Assembly: GCF_003576455.2 (NCBI RefSeq)
Contig: NZ_CP032869.1
Coordinates: 496,001 to 560,000, forward strand
Reading direction: 5' to 3'
DNA length: 64,000 nucleotides
DNA from: Mucilaginibacter celer
GTDB taxonomy: Bacteria > Bacteroidota > Bacteroidia > Sphingobacteriales > Sphingobacteriaceae
Shown here: positions 15,868 to 24,997 of the stretch, in pieces
Position numbering within the stretch: the stretch's first letter is position 1
Layout: the number at the start of each line of letters is the position of its first letter
Translations under genes and position numbers: made by a program
The notes under the pieces: generated by a model
Told to the model about the DNA's origin: nothing
The model's input: the letters and a program-made list of their open reading frames with translations, nothing else
Databases searched by the model: none

Positions 15868-17256
15868 CTACACCACCTCACTCTGCACCCCCGAATAATA
15901 TTTTAGCTCGATCAAATCATGCGGCAACGGTTTACTATTCCAATGCTGGTGTATGGCCAAAGCCGTACCCACAGCCGTTGCCTGTGCCATAGAAGCGGCG
16001 TAAACTTCAAGGTGTGGAAACGCACAGGCCAACAGGTGCATAAATACGCTGTTTTTACTAAAGCCGCCGTCAACAAAAATACGTTTCACGGTACAACCGT
16101 TTAAAACATAATTGGTGGAGATGGTTTGCTGCGCGATGATATCCAGCATCAGTTGATGATAGGCTTCCACATCATTTGTAAATGCACCAAGATCACGCTG
16201 TTCAAATGCCGATTTTTGTAGCTCACCATCCTTTTCATTGGCTTTTAAAGCCGGCTGGTTTTGTAGTTTAGCCACAACTGCCGGGTCAAACTGGATGGTA
16301 CGATACCTGATCTCGTCCTGGTTAAAATGAGCGGCTATGCGTTTTACTTGCTGCTCGTACTCGTAGCCGGTAAACAGGCGCGAGGCTTTTACCGGTTTGC
16401 CTTTGTATTGCAGGTAATTGAGGCAATCGTGCTTCAATTCATCTGCCGTTAATGGTGTTTGATTGAACGGATTCAGGCTGATTGACCAGGTACCTGTAGA
16501 GATCAGCACAAAAGGCATATTAAAGCTCACCAAATAAGGAATGAGCGCTGCCGAGCTATCGTGCAAGCCGATACCAACTTTATAGCCATTGCCGGGAAAC
16601 TCGGCAGTAAGTACGCTATCTGCCGGATGCAGGGGTGCCATTTTAAGCAGGATATTTTCCTGTTTCAACCAGTTATGGTAATTGTTTTTGCCGAAATTCC
16701 AAAGGGCGGTATGGCAGCCGATGCTGGTTAAATCGCTTACCATTTGCCCGCTAATGAGGTAGCTCATGTATTGCGGTAAATGAAGCGCGTACTTTATCTT
16801 TTTAAAAACGTCCGGTTGCTCATATTTAAGCCTGTACAATTGTAAACCCGAATTAAGGTTGCCCAAAACAGGCGACGCGGTTTCTAAAGCAAACCCGGCT
16901 TCATCGCCGTAACTGTTATAAAACTGCCTGCCCAGTTCAGGCGGATATGGTTTAAGGTAATTGTACAGCGGCGTGAGCGGCTTGCCGTATTCATCTACAT
17001 AAACAAAGCTGGCCCCATAAGTCGAGAAATTGATCGCTTTCAGATCAAACTCTTTATGTTTAATGATTTCTCGCAGCGAATCGAACACTGAAAGCCTGAG
17101 GCTATCAAGGTTTTCGCAGGTGTCGCCATCCTCGTCGTGGGTTTCCAGGAAACGGGCTGTGCGCTCAAAAACTATCTTATAGTTCTCGTCGAACAGGAAG
17201 AGTTTCTTGTTGGTTTTACCCACGTCAAAAACAGCTATAACTGGTATCGGCTCCAT
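15868..17256 (-). CDS. FGGY-family carbohydrate kinase, L-rhamnulose kinase
   Basis: A 462-residue FGGY kinase. The N-terminal phosphate-binding loop is V-F-D-V-G-K-T-N-K-K-L, with the Lys of the rhamnulokinase-type variant, and S-T-G-T-W-S-I-S-L lies in the second domain. It phosphorylates L-rhamnulose to L-rhamnulose-1-phosphate in the cytoplasm. The assignment rests mainly on context: it is the last gene of a minus-strand operon with RhaT, RhaEW and RhaI, and it starts only 4 bp after the isomerase. Length is slightly below E. coli RhaB (about 489). Family membership is certain; the exact sugar is inferred. Confidence 0.85.
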   Translation of the reverse strand: MEPIPVIAVFDVGKTNKKLFLFDENYKIVFERTARFLETHDEDGDTCENLDSLRLSVFDSLREIIKHKEFDLKAINFSTYGASFVYVDEYGKPLTPLYNYLKPYPPELGRQFYNSYGDEAGFALETASPVLGNLNSGLQLYRLKYEQPDVFKKIKYALHLPQYMSYLISGQMVSDLTSIGCHTALWNFGKNNYHNWLKQENILLKMAPLHPADSVLTAEFPGNGYKVGIGLHDSSAALIPYLVSFNMPFVLISTGTWSISLNPFNQTPLTADELKHDCLNYLQYKGKPVKASRLFTGYEYEQQVKRIAAHFNQDEIRYRTIQFDPAVVAKLQNQPALKANEKDGELQKSAFEQRDLGAFTNDVEAYHQLMLDIIAQQTISTNYVLNGCTVKRIFVDGGFSKNSVFMHLLACAFPHLEVYAASMAQATAVGTALAIHQHWNSKPLPHDLIELKYYSGVQSEVV

Positions 17257-17260
17257 AGAC

Positions 17261-18535
17261 TTACAATCCGGTTGACACTGCTTTAGCTCCGCGTTCGTTT
17301 ACCAGTTGCTGCCTGATGCTTTGTTGCCTGTAAACAGTTAGTGGGTTCAGCGCGCCACCTGCACGTAAACGTGCTTCGGCTAATAATGGCCTCACATCGG
17401 TGCGGTAGGCTTGTTGTAATATTTCCTGTGCCAATACCACATCGTTATCCTGTTGTGCCTGCACCAAAGCAGGGGTATCAACCAATAAAGCCTGTGCGTA
17501 GGCAATTTTGATGGCTTCTACCGATTGCAGCAGATCTTCAATAGGATCTTTTACATTGTGCGAGGCGTCGATCATCCAGCCGATAGAAGTGGCGTGAGTC
17601 ATGCCCCGGGCATCCATACCTTCAACCAGTTCGTTAAATATCAGGAATAGCTGGTATGGATTGATACTGCCTACGGTAAGGTCGTCATCTCCATATTTCG
17701 AATCGTTAAAGTGGAAACCTGCAAGTTTGCCCTCCATCAGCAATAATGAAACTATTTGCTCAATGTTGGTACTGCCTAAGTGGTGACCGAGGTCAACCAG
17801 GGTTTGCGCTTTTTGGCCTAATTTGGATGACAATAAATAGGATTGACCCCAATCACCAATGGTAGTTGAATAAAAGTTAGGCTCGTATGGTTTGTACTCT
17901 ACCCAAATTTTCCAGTCATCGGGCAAAGCATCGTAAATTTCCTGCAAGCTTTCTAACGTACGTTCAAATGCCCCACGCATATTTAGCTGACCGGGGAAGT
18001 TTGAACCATCCGACAGCCAAACAGATAATGCTTTCGAATCCAGCTCAACGCCGTATTTGATCACCTCGATATTATGGGCGATAGCCTGCTTACGCACAGC
18101 CTTATCCACATGGTGTAACGAACCAAATTTATAGCTCAGTTCCTGGTTTGGCTGATCCTGAAAAGTGTTGGAGTTAACCGCGTCGAAATGCAAACCCAAC
18201 TGCGCCGCATGTGCTTTAACAGCCAAAGCATTTGAAGGGATATCCCATGGAATATGCAACGAAATAGAATTACTGCTGCGGTTAAGCGCATGGATCAAAC
18301 CTACATCTTCAATTTTTTCTTCCAAACTGCGCGGCTCACCACCACCCGAAAACCTACCGAAACGTGTACCGCCGGTGCCTAAGGCCCAGCTTGGTATGGC
18401 GATGTTAAAATCGATCAGTTTTTGCAGGATAGTATCCAGGTTTTTTACATCAGCCGCAACAAAATCAAACTTGCGCTGATGGCTGTTGAGCTGTTGATGA
18501 TTGGCTTCATCAATTTTATATTTTTCTAACTGCAT
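17261..18535 (-). CDS. rhaI: L-rhamnose isomerase, RhaI type
   Basis: A 424-residue sugar isomerase of the Pseudomonas stutzeri RhaI type, distinct from E. coli RhaA. It is a TIM barrel with metal ligands visible in W-V-E-Y-K-P-Y-E-P, V-D-L-G-H-H-L-G and F-H-F-N-D-S-K-Y-G-D-D-D; the motif G-T-G-G-T-R-F-G-R-F lies near the N-terminus. It converts L-rhamnose to L-rhamnulose. It lies between RhaEW (247 bp upstream, with a repeat and a hairpin in between) and the kinase (4 bp downstream). The gap before it could allow separate regulation by RNA processing. Confidence 0.9.
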   Translation of the reverse strand: MQLEKYKIDEANHQQLNSHQRKFDFVAADVKNLDTILQKLIDFNIAIPSWALGTGGTRFGRFSGGGEPRSLEEKIEDVGLIHALNRSSNSISLHIPWDIPSNALAVKAHAAQLGLHFDAVNSNTFQDQPNQELSYKFGSLHHVDKAVRKQAIAHNIEVIKYGVELDSKALSVWLSDGSNFPGQLNMRGAFERTLESLQEIYDALPDDWKIWVEYKPYEPNFYSTTIGDWGQSYLLSSKLGQKAQTLVDLGHHLGSTNIEQIVSLLLMEGKLAGFHFNDSKYGDDDLTVGSINPYQLFLIFNELVEGMDARGMTHATSIGWMIDASHNVKDPIEDLLQSVEAIKIAYAQALLVDTPALVQAQQDNDVVLAQEILQQAYRTDVRPLLAEARLRAGGALNPLTVYRQQSIRQQLVNERGAKAVSTGL

Positions 18536-18556
18536 AATTGGTATTGGTTATCATTC

Positions 18557-18586
18557 GCAAGTTCAGGCGTGGACGCCTGAACTTGC
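18557..18586. repeat. Perfect hairpin in the rhaEW-rhaI gap
   Basis: A perfect 13-bp inverted repeat (GCAAGTTCAGGCG at 18557-18569, CGCCTGAACTTGC at 18574-18586) with a 4-base loop lies 22 bases upstream of the rhaI start. In the operon RNA it would sit in the rhaI leader, where it could block a ribosome or stabilise the downstream message. Confidence 0.6.
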
Positions 18587-18596
18587 TGAGTTCTTT

Positions 18597-18735
18597 AATT
18601 CCCTCCCTCGGGAGGGGTGCGCGGGCCTGCGAGGTGGCAGGGAGGGGTTTGTACGCCATGCTTAACGGATAAGCAAATCGAAGAAACCCCTCCCTACACC
18701 CTCCCGGGGGAGGGAATCGCACAGGCCTACGCTTT
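18597..18735. repeat. CCCTCCC-rich palindromic repeat (copy 1)
   Basis: An imperfect palindrome whose arms are AATTCCCTCCCTCGGGAGGG and its complement ending GGGAGGGAATCGC, with inner GGGAGGGGTTTGTACG and AACCCCTCCCT stretches. Two further copies lie at 38051-38171 and 60671-60791, so it is a dispersed element. Here it separates rhaEW from rhaI. Confidence 0.7.
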
Positions 18736-18782
18736 TTAAATCTCTATTTTCAGACCATGAACCATGGTCTATCCCCTATGAA

Positions 18783-20903
18783 CTATCTCACAAACGCCAT
18801 CGCCACCCCACCATCAACATTCAACACGTTGCCGGTTGATTTGTTGAGCAGTCCGCCGGTAAAGGCAAAGCAGGCATTGGCAATATCGGCAGGTAAAATA
18901 ACTTCGTTCAATAATGTGCGTTTAGCATAGTAAGCAGGCAACTCATCAACAGTAACGCCATAGGCTTTAGCACGACCTTCGGCCCACCCGCCGGCCCAGA
19001 TATTGCTATCGCTGATCACCGCATCAGGGTTAACCACGTTCACGCGAATCTTATCGGTACCCAGCTCGGCCGCATTTAACCTGCTCAGGTGTAATTGCGC
19101 CGATTTTGCCGAGCCGTAACCCGCGTTGTTCGGACCGCTAACCAGGGCGTTTTTACTTACAATATTAATGATATCGCCACCAATATCCTGTTTTTTCATT
19201 ACAGCTACAGCAGCCTGGGTAATAAAGAACTGGCCTTTCACCAATACATCATAAAGCAGATCCCAATCTTTCTCGGTATGATCGGCAATTGATTTGGAGA
19301 TGGATAAACCGGCATTGTTCACCACGATATCCACACCGCCAAAAGCTAAAGCGGCTATTTCAAGGGCCTCGTTAATCTGGTCGGCTTTGGTAACATCGAG
19401 TATAGCAGTAGTATATGAATCTTTACCGTATTGTTTTTTAAACTCTTCGCCGGCACCTTCCAAACGTTCGGCATTCATATCATTCAGAATTATAACCGCC
19501 CCCTCATCAACAAATTTTTTGGCGATAGCTTTACCTATACCGCCTGCACTGCCGGTTATCAGAGCTATTTTGCCCGATAAAGCTTTAGGCTTAGGCATAC
19601 GCTGTAGTTTTGCCTCTTCCAGTAACCAGTATTCAATATCAAAAGCTTCCTGGCGTGGCAGTGAAGTATATTCAGAAATAGCCTCAGCGCCTTTCATTAC
19701 GTTAATGGCGTTGGTATAAAACTCCGCGGCAACACGTGCGGTTTGTTTATCTTTCGAGAAAGAGAACAGACCTACACCGGGATACAGGATAATTACCGGG
19801 TTAGTATCCCTGATAGCCGGACTGTTATCATGCTTACAGGTATTATAGTAATCGGTATACATTTGGCGGTAAGCCTCAAACGCAGGTGCCAAACGGCCTT
19901 TTAAGGCGGCAACATCGCTCAAATCTTCGCCCGGTGCAAGGTCAAGTACCAACGGACTGATCTTGGTGCGCAAAAAGTGATCCGGGCAACTGGTGCCCAG
20001 CGGGGCCAAACGATCCAGATCGTTCGAGTTGATGAACTCCAGCACACGCGCATCATCAGTAAAATGGCCAACCATATGGCGGTAGCTTGAACAAAAACCA
20101 CGTAATACCGGTGCAAGGGCAGCGGCTTGTTTTTTACGACCGATTTCATCCAAACTTTCAACTTTCTGTCCGCCAAAAACAGGGCCTTTTTTGCCATAGT
20201 TTTCTTCCAGGTATTCGGCGCAACGCTCAATTACCTCCAGGGTGTTCATATAGCTTTCGTAAGCGGTATCGCCCCAGGTAAATAAACCGTGCGATCCTAA
20301 CATAATACCGCGGATACCAGGGTTTTCGTCCAAACACTGTTTTAATTGCAGGCCCAGTTCAAAGCCCGGTTTTTTCCATTCAACCCAACCAATAGTGCCG
20401 TTAAATAACTCCTGGGTTATTTTTTTACCATCTTTTGCTGCCGCTATGGCAATAGCCGCATCGGGGTGCAGGTGATCAATGTGTTTAAATGGCAGGAAAC
20501 CGTGTAATGGTGTATCGATAGATGGCGCTTTCGAGTTAAGATCGTAAATGCAGTGGTTAAACAGTTCAACCATTTCATCTTCAAATTCAACCCCGCGGTA
20601 AATATTTTTTAGGCTGCGTAGGCGATCAACGTAAAGTGCTGCCAGTCCGCTTTTTTTAAGTGTGCCGATATCACCGCCTGAACCTTTAATCCACATTACT
20701 TCAACGTTATTACCGGTAAGGGGATCTTTGCTTTGCAGCTTGCAAGATGTATTGCCGCCGCCATAATTGGTAAGGCGCAGATCGGCACCTAACAGGTTTG
20801 ATCGGTATATGAGCAGGGCTACTTCATCGCCTTCCAGTTCGGCGGCTTTGGCATCATCCCAAAGGTAACTTACATGCTTAAATTGTGTTGTTTTAACAGA
20901 CAT
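18783..20903 (-). CDS. rhaEW: Bifunctional L-rhamnulose-1-phosphate aldolase / L-lactaldehyde dehydrogenase
   Basis: A 706-residue fusion. Residues 1 to about 420 are a class II aldolase with metal-binding histidines in H141-I-D-H144-L-H146 and a further G-S-H-G-L-F. From about 430 a classical SDR begins (T-G-S-A-G-G-I-G, then N-N-A-G and Y-G-S-A-K). This matches RhaEW: the aldolase cuts rhamnulose-1-phosphate to DHAP and L-lactaldehyde, and the SDR domain oxidises the lactaldehyde. It lies 47 bp downstream of rhaT and upstream of rhaI, so all four steps from uptake to lactate are in one operon. The fusion is normal for the family. Confidence 0.92.
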   Translation of the reverse strand: MSVKTTQFKHVSYLWDDAKAAELEGDEVALLIYRSNLLGADLRLTNYGGGNTSCKLQSKDPLTGNNVEVMWIKGSGGDIGTLKKSGLAALYVDRLRSLKNIYRGVEFEDEMVELFNHCIYDLNSKAPSIDTPLHGFLPFKHIDHLHPDAAIAIAAAKDGKKITQELFNGTIGWVEWKKPGFELGLQLKQCLDENPGIRGIMLGSHGLFTWGDTAYESYMNTLEVIERCAEYLEENYGKKGPVFGGQKVESLDEIGRKKQAAALAPVLRGFCSSYRHMVGHFTDDARVLEFINSNDLDRLAPLGTSCPDHFLRTKISPLVLDLAPGEDLSDVAALKGRLAPAFEAYRQMYTDYYNTCKHDNSPAIRDTNPVIILYPGVGLFSFSKDKQTARVAAEFYTNAINVMKGAEAISEYTSLPRQEAFDIEYWLLEEAKLQRMPKPKALSGKIALITGSAGGIGKAIAKKFVDEGAVIILNDMNAERLEGAGEEFKKQYGKDSYTTAILDVTKADQINEALEIAALAFGGVDIVVNNAGLSISKSIADHTEKDWDLLYDVLVKGQFFITQAAVAVMKKQDIGGDIINIVSKNALVSGPNNAGYGSAKSAQLHLSRLNAAELGTDKIRVNVVNPDAVISDSNIWAGGWAEGRAKAYGVTVDELPAYYAKRTLLNEVILPADIANACFAFTGGLLNKSTGNVLNVDGGVAMAFVR

Positions 20904-20950
20904 ATTTTTAATTAGTGAATTATTGACTTAGTGAATTAGCGAATTTTTAA

Positions 20951-22084
20951 TTATTGATTTGTTTTGATTGTTGGCTTGATTAACTCGGCTTTTGCCTTGG
21001 GTTTCGGCTTTATCTTGTTACCATAACCTACCACCAGTACAGATAACACAATTACCGCTATACCTGCTATTACTGTACCGAATGCTTTTTTGCTTACACC
21101 TTTCCATTCTTTCAGCACCAATCCCCAGGTGTTGGCTATGAGGATGATGAAGGCCATGTGCAATATCCATGAGCTGGCACCGTTACCCATTTTACTTTCG
21201 CCCATGCCGTAAAAAAAGAACTGTAAAAACCAGGTGGTACCGGCCAGCGCCGCAAACAGGTAGTTTTTAAGCAGGGGCGTTTTTTTGTCGGTATAATTAT
21301 TAAACGTTTTGTTGCGGGCATTCAATACCATGCACCATACAAAGTTGGTGGTGAGGCCGCCCCATAGTATCACGATGTAGGGCACATTGTTTGAGAACAG
21401 GAAATCGCCCTGCCCCGGATGCGAAGCCTGCCAGGTATGATTGGCAATTTCGGCCATCGGTTTACCGGCTTCAATACCGAAGTTGAAACAGGCGCTCAAT
21501 ATGCCCGATATTACGGCCACAACAATGCCTAATCCAAAACGATAATCCTTATTTTCCTCGGCTACAGTTTTATCGTTTGATAGTTCTTTCTCTTTCATGG
21601 TGCCGGCTTTACCGCAAATAATAATGCCGACCACACAAAGTAAAATACCTAATAAAACAAACTGCCCCCATTGGTTGTGCAACATCAGGGTAAAAGTATC
21701 TTTGCCCTCTTTAGGGAAAAGATCATAATATACCGAAGGTATTATCGCACCAAAAACCGAGCATAAACCTAATATGATGGTACTGCCCAGGGATACCCCT
21801 AAGTAGCGTACACCCAAACCGTATGTCAATCCGCCTATACCCCATAATAACCCCATCAAATATGTCCAGCCAAGCGTTGCCGAATCGGTATGGCTTATAA
21901 TGTCGGCAAAACCCGGCACGGTAAGCCATGCTGCCAGCGGCGGCACAATAAGCCATGAAAAAAAGCCGCCCACTATCCAGTAGCTTTCCCAGGCCCAGCC
22001 CTTTATTTTTTTGTAGGGGATGTAAAAACTCCCTGAAGCAAAGCCACCGATAAAATGAAAGATGACCCCTAAAATTACTTGCAT
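20951..22084 (-). CDS. rhaT: L-rhamnose/proton symporter RhaT
   Basis: A 377-residue inner-membrane protein of the RhaT family (drug/metabolite transporter superfamily). About ten hydrophobic segments are visible. The N-terminus has the family signature I-F-H-F-I-G-G-F-A-S-G-S-F-Y-I-P and W-E-S-Y-W-I-V-G-G-F-F-S-W. It imports L-rhamnose with protons. It is first in the minus-strand rhamnose operon, so the operon promoter should lie in the 218-bp region shared with the divergent gluconokinase gene. The protein is about 30 residues longer than the E. coli one, with a Lys/Pro-rich tail. Confidence 0.92.
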   Translation of the reverse strand: MQVILGVIFHFIGGFASGSFYIPYKKIKGWAWESYWIVGGFFSWLIVPPLAAWLTVPGFADIISHTDSATLGWTYLMGLLWGIGGLTYGLGVRYLGVSLGSTIILGLCSVFGAIIPSVYYDLFPKEGKDTFTLMLHNQWGQFVLLGILLCVVGIIICGKAGTMKEKELSNDKTVAEENKDYRFGLGIVVAVISGILSACFNFGIEAGKPMAEIANHTWQASHPGQGDFLFSNNVPYIVILWGGLTTNFVWCMVLNARNKTFNNYTDKKTPLLKNYLFAALAGTTWFLQFFFYGMGESKMGNGASSWILHMAFIILIANTWGLVLKEWKGVSKKAFGTVIAGIAVIVLSVLVVGYGNKIKPKPKAKAELIKPTIKTNQ

Positions 22085-22165
22085 ACTCTTAATTGGTTTA
22101 TATTGGTAAGGCTAATGTAGATAATATAAATGCCGGAACTATCCCCCTCTGTCTCTGTTGGTTTT

Positions 22166-22260
22166 GTCTGAATCAGAATTTACAGAATTATAGAATTTTC
22201 AGAATAAAGAGTTTTACGGCATTCTGTTAATTTAAAAATTCTGTAAATTCTGATTCAGAC
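22166..22260. repeat. GTCTGAATC palindromic element (copy A)
   Basis: A 95-bp element with perfect 24-bp inverted ends: GTCTGAATCAGAATTTACAG... at 22166-22189 and its complement at 22237-22260. It lies in the divergent promoter region between rhaT and the gluconokinase gene, so it may affect one or both promoters. Related copies lie at 28891, 56196, 57906 and 63816. Apart from it, the 22085-22302 gap shows no clear element. Confidence 0.8.
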
Positions 22261-22302
22261 AATCCCGGTTCTGTTTGCTATTTTGGCCTAAAATACATCA
22301 CC

Positions 22303-23796
22303 ATGCAGGCATATATTTTAGGCATCGATATAGGCACCGGCAGCACTAAAGCTGTAGCCATCAGTTTAACCGGCGAGGCCTTAGGTACAGTATCGGCTCA
22401 TTATCCTATCAATTCTCCCGAACCAGGGTACAGTGAGCAGGATCCTGAACTGATCTGGGATGCTTTTATAAAATGCCTTTCGGGGATTATCGCGAAATTA
22501 GGTACGCACCCACAGGCAGCAAGCCTGAGCAGTGCGATGCACAGCATTATTCCTGTTAATGAAGCAGGTAAAGCGTTGTACCCCATGATCACCTGGGCCG
22601 ATGCCCGGAGCGAGAATATTGCCCAGGCATTGAGAGCGACTGAAAAAGGTGCCTCGCTGTATCATAATTGTGGTACGGCCATCCACGCTATGTCTCCCCT
22701 AAATAAACTGTTATGGCTAAAAGATAACGAAGCGGCGGTTTTTGAATCTGCACATAAATTTATATCTGTTAAAGAGTATATCTGGTTTAAATTGTTCGGG
22801 GTTTTTGAGATTGATTATTCCATAGCCTCGGCGACGGGTATGTTTGATATTGTGACCAGGCGGTGGAATGTTGAAGCGCTTGACCTGATCGGCATCCCAA
22901 CTAATAAGCTGTCTGAGCCTGTCAATACAACTTATTATCGCGCTGATGTTAACGAATCTGTTGTATCATCAACAGGAATTTACGTCCAAACGCCTTTTGT
23001 TATCGGTGCAAGTGATGGCGCCTGTGCTAATTTAGGTAGCCATACTACCGGCGACGGGATTGCCGCTTTAACCATTGGCACCAGCGGAGCGGTAAGGATA
23101 ACGCATTCCAAACCGGTTTACAATTTCGAAGCTATGGTATTTAATTACCTGCTTGATGAACAGACTTTTGTTTGTGGTGGCGCGGTTAATAACGGAGGAA
23201 TAGCCCTGAACTGGCTACTGAAAAATTTCCTGAAAAAGGAAAATCCCGGCGGCGCTGATTATGATGCTTTATTTGGGGAGATAGCCACGGTACCTGCAGG
23301 TAGCGAAGGCCTGATATTTTTACCTTACCTGTATGGGGAGCGTGCGCCGCTTTGGGATACCAAAACCAGCGGCACGTTTTTCAATATCAAACCATCGCAT
23401 ACCCGTTCGCACTTTTTACGGGCCGGGCTTGAGGGGATTTGCTTTGCCCTGAACGATGTGCTCAGAACTTTAGAAGATGCCTCGGGCGGGATCACCCAAG
23501 TTAATATCAGCGGAGGTTTTACCAGTTCGGCGGTGTGGACACAGGTTTTGGCCGATATCACCGGAAAAAAACTGGCCGTGCTGCAATCTGAAGATTCATC
23601 GGCCATGGGGGCTATTTACCTTGCTGCACGGGTATTACACCCGGAACGTTATGAACAGCTAACTAAAGTTGAACACCAGGAAATCATCCAGCCAAATAAA
23701 AACAACCACAAAGTATACAGCCGGATGTTCCCGGTATTCAAAAAGCTTTATGCCGATTTAAAAGATACGATGCACCTGGTGGATAGCTGGGAATAG
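22303..23796 (+). CDS. FGGY-family gluconokinase
   Basis: A 497-residue FGGY kinase. The N-terminal motif is G-I-D-I-G-T-G-S-T-K-A-V-A, and the C-terminal domain has G-G-A-V-N-N-G-G-I-A-L-N-W and the sugar/nucleotide blocks L-P-Y-L-Y-G-E-R-A-P and I-S-G-G-F-T-S-S. These resemble FGGY gluconokinases (B. subtilis GntK type), which phosphorylate D-gluconate to 6-phosphogluconate. It is monocistronic, divergent from rhaT and convergent with the PAP2-like gene (3-bp gap). The family call is firm; gluconate as substrate is likely, with xylulose or another polyol acid as the alternative. Confidence 0.8.
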   Translation: MQAYILGIDIGTGSTKAVAISLTGEALGTVSAHYPINSPEPGYSEQDPELIWDAFIKCLSGIIAKLGTHPQAASLSSAMHSIIPVNEAGKALYPMITWADARSENIAQALRATEKGASLYHNCGTAIHAMSPLNKLLWLKDNEAAVFESAHKFISVKEYIWFKLFGVFEIDYSIASATGMFDIVTRRWNVEALDLIGIPTNKLSEPVNTTYYRADVNESVVSSTGIYVQTPFVIGASDGACANLGSHTTGDGIAALTIGTSGAVRITHSKPVYNFEAMVFNYLLDEQTFVCGGAVNNGGIALNWLLKNFLKKENPGGADYDALFGEIATVPAGSEGLIFLPYLYGERAPLWDTKTSGTFFNIKPSHTRSHFLRAGLEGICFALNDVLRTLEDASGGITQVNISGGFTSSAVWTQVLADITGKKLAVLQSEDSSAMGAIYLAARVLHPERYEQLTKVEHQEIIQPNKNNHKVYSRMFPVFKKLYADLKDTMHLVDSWE

Positions 23797-23799
23797 CGC

Positions 23800-24477
23800 T
23801 TATTGGAGGCCAAGCCATTTGGTTAACCGCCAGCAGCCATATACAAATAATGGCGCGGCTACAACATCTATGGAATAATGGATATGCTGAATGAGTAACA
23901 GTACTACTAACACTACTGCGCAGATTAAGGCGATGAATTTATCCCTGCGTTTTTGCAGGTGCAGGTAAACAAGCACCATGGTAGCCGTATGGCCCGAAAA
24001 AAATAAATCTTTAGTGATAAATGTGTGCCCGTAAAATACGCTGGTACTCGGATCGATTAAAGGTACAAGGCCGATAGGCGGGTTAAGTTTAACCAAAGTT
24101 ATGGTGATAAAACGGGCAATACATACAAAATTGAGCGTCCAGATATAACTGATGCACACCCTTGGGTTATACAATCCGCGCCACATCATTAACAGTCCCA
24201 TACTCCAGATGAGGATGAAAATCGGTACCGAAAGATCGTAGGATGGCAGGTGCGCCAGCACCCAGTCATGTAATACTACACCGTCTGTTCTCCGTTCTAT
24301 ATACTTAAAAAAAGAGGGGAGCAGGTTAATAATGACTACTATAACAATGGTGGCGCCTAATAACTTTAACCGGCTGCTTCGGGTGTTATAGGCCGCTTTC
24401 CAAAGCTGTTTTATATGGTATAGGGGGGCTAAATTCAATGTAATGTTAAAATAAAGGCCGCTAAAATACAGCTTCAT
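23800..24477 (-). CDS. PAP2-like (sphingomyelin-synthase-related) membrane protein
   Basis: A 225-residue integral membrane protein with five to six hydrophobic segments. Near the C-terminus the lipid-phosphatase-like signatures F-F-S-G-H-T-A-T-M and H-I-H-Y-S-I-D-V-V-A-A are visible, matching the PAP2_C group that also contains sphingomyelin synthases. The two His and the Asp would form the catalytic triad on the outer membrane-facing side. A lipid phosphatase or head-group transferase is likely; Sphingobacteriaceae make sphingolipids, so a role with them is conceivable but only an inference. It is divergent from merC, with a 106-bp shared region. Confidence 0.75.
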   Translation of the reverse strand: MKLYFSGLYFNITLNLAPLYHIKQLWKAAYNTRSSRLKLLGATIVIVVIINLLPSFFKYIERRTDGVVLHDWVLAHLPSYDLSVPIFILIWSMGLLMMWRGLYNPRVCISYIWTLNFVCIARFITITLVKLNPPIGLVPLIDPSTSVFYGHTFITKDLFFSGHTATMVLVYLHLQKRRDKFIALICAVVLVVLLLIQHIHYSIDVVAAPLFVYGCWRLTKWLGLQ

Positions 24478-24546
24478 TTTGTTAATATTAACTAATTGTC
24501 ACTAATTTGTTAATTTAAGTAAATCTGAGCGTGTGGTGGTTTTTAA

Positions 24547-24564
24547 TGCAATAATGTTGCAACA
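24547..24564. promoter_or_regulatory. Candidate Fur/Zur-type operator upstream of merC
   Basis: The sequence holds two overlapping palindromes: TGCAA-TAATG-TTGCA (24547-24561) and TGTTGCAACA (24555-24564), 20 to 37 bases before the merC start. GTTGCAAC recurs at 25087-25094, upstream of the Fur-family gene. Position over the probable promoter fits a repressor site for that regulator. This is an inference. Confidence 0.4.
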
Positions 24565-24571
24565 ACTTATC

Positions 24572-24579
24572 TATATTTG
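24572..24579 (+). promoter_or_regulatory. Candidate -7 element for merC
   Basis: TATATTTG matches the Bacteroidota -7 consensus TAnnTTTG exactly, but only four bases separate it from the ATG at 24584, which would give an almost leaderless message. No TTG at the usual -33 distance is seen. A longer start at 24533 would place it inside the gene. Confidence 0.35.
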
Positions 24580-24583
24580 CAGT

Positions 24584-24997
24584 ATGAATTTTCAAAAGCT
24601 ATCACCGCGGCTGGACAATATCGGTATTACAGCTTCAACTTTGTGCGCCATTCATTGTGCGGTGGTACCATTGATATTTACCAGTCTGCCGCTTATAGGT
24701 CTTGGCTTTTTGGCTGATGCCTGGGTAGAATGGGGGATGATCGTTTTTGCTTTGGCAATAGGCGTTTATTCAATAGGTTTATCTTACCGCACCCATCACC
24801 GTATTTTACCATTATTGATGCTGATTACTGGCTTCGGATTGATCCTTGCAGGCCATGCTTTTTCGGTATTTGTTAAAGAGTGGCTGGTGGTACCGGCAGG
24901 CGGCTTGCTCATTGCCTCGGCGCATTTTGTTAACTACCGGTATACCGGGGCCTGCAACCACCATTATAAAGTTTATAAACTTAAAAAGGTTGAATGA
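24584..24997 (+). CDS. MerC-domain membrane protein
   Basis: A 137-residue MerC-family protein with four membrane segments. The metal-binding-like pair is C-A-I-H-C in the first segment (T-L-C-A-I-H-C-A-V-V-P-L), and the C-terminus has G-A-C-N-H-H-Y. MerC proteins were named as mercury importers, but in Bacteroidota they usually stand beside a Fur-family regulator and are thought to move or sense another metal such as zinc. The ATG at 24584 is chosen because the family begins close to the S-P-R-L-D block; an in-frame GTG at 24533 is also possible. The stop overlaps the start of a 49-codon frame. Confidence 0.8.
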   Translation: MNFQKLSPRLDNIGITASTLCAIHCAVVPLIFTSLPLIGLGFLADAWVEWGMIVFALAIGVYSIGLSYRTHHRILPLLMLITGFGLILAGHAFSVFVKEWLVVPAGGLLIASAHFVNYRYTGACNHHYKVYKLKKVE

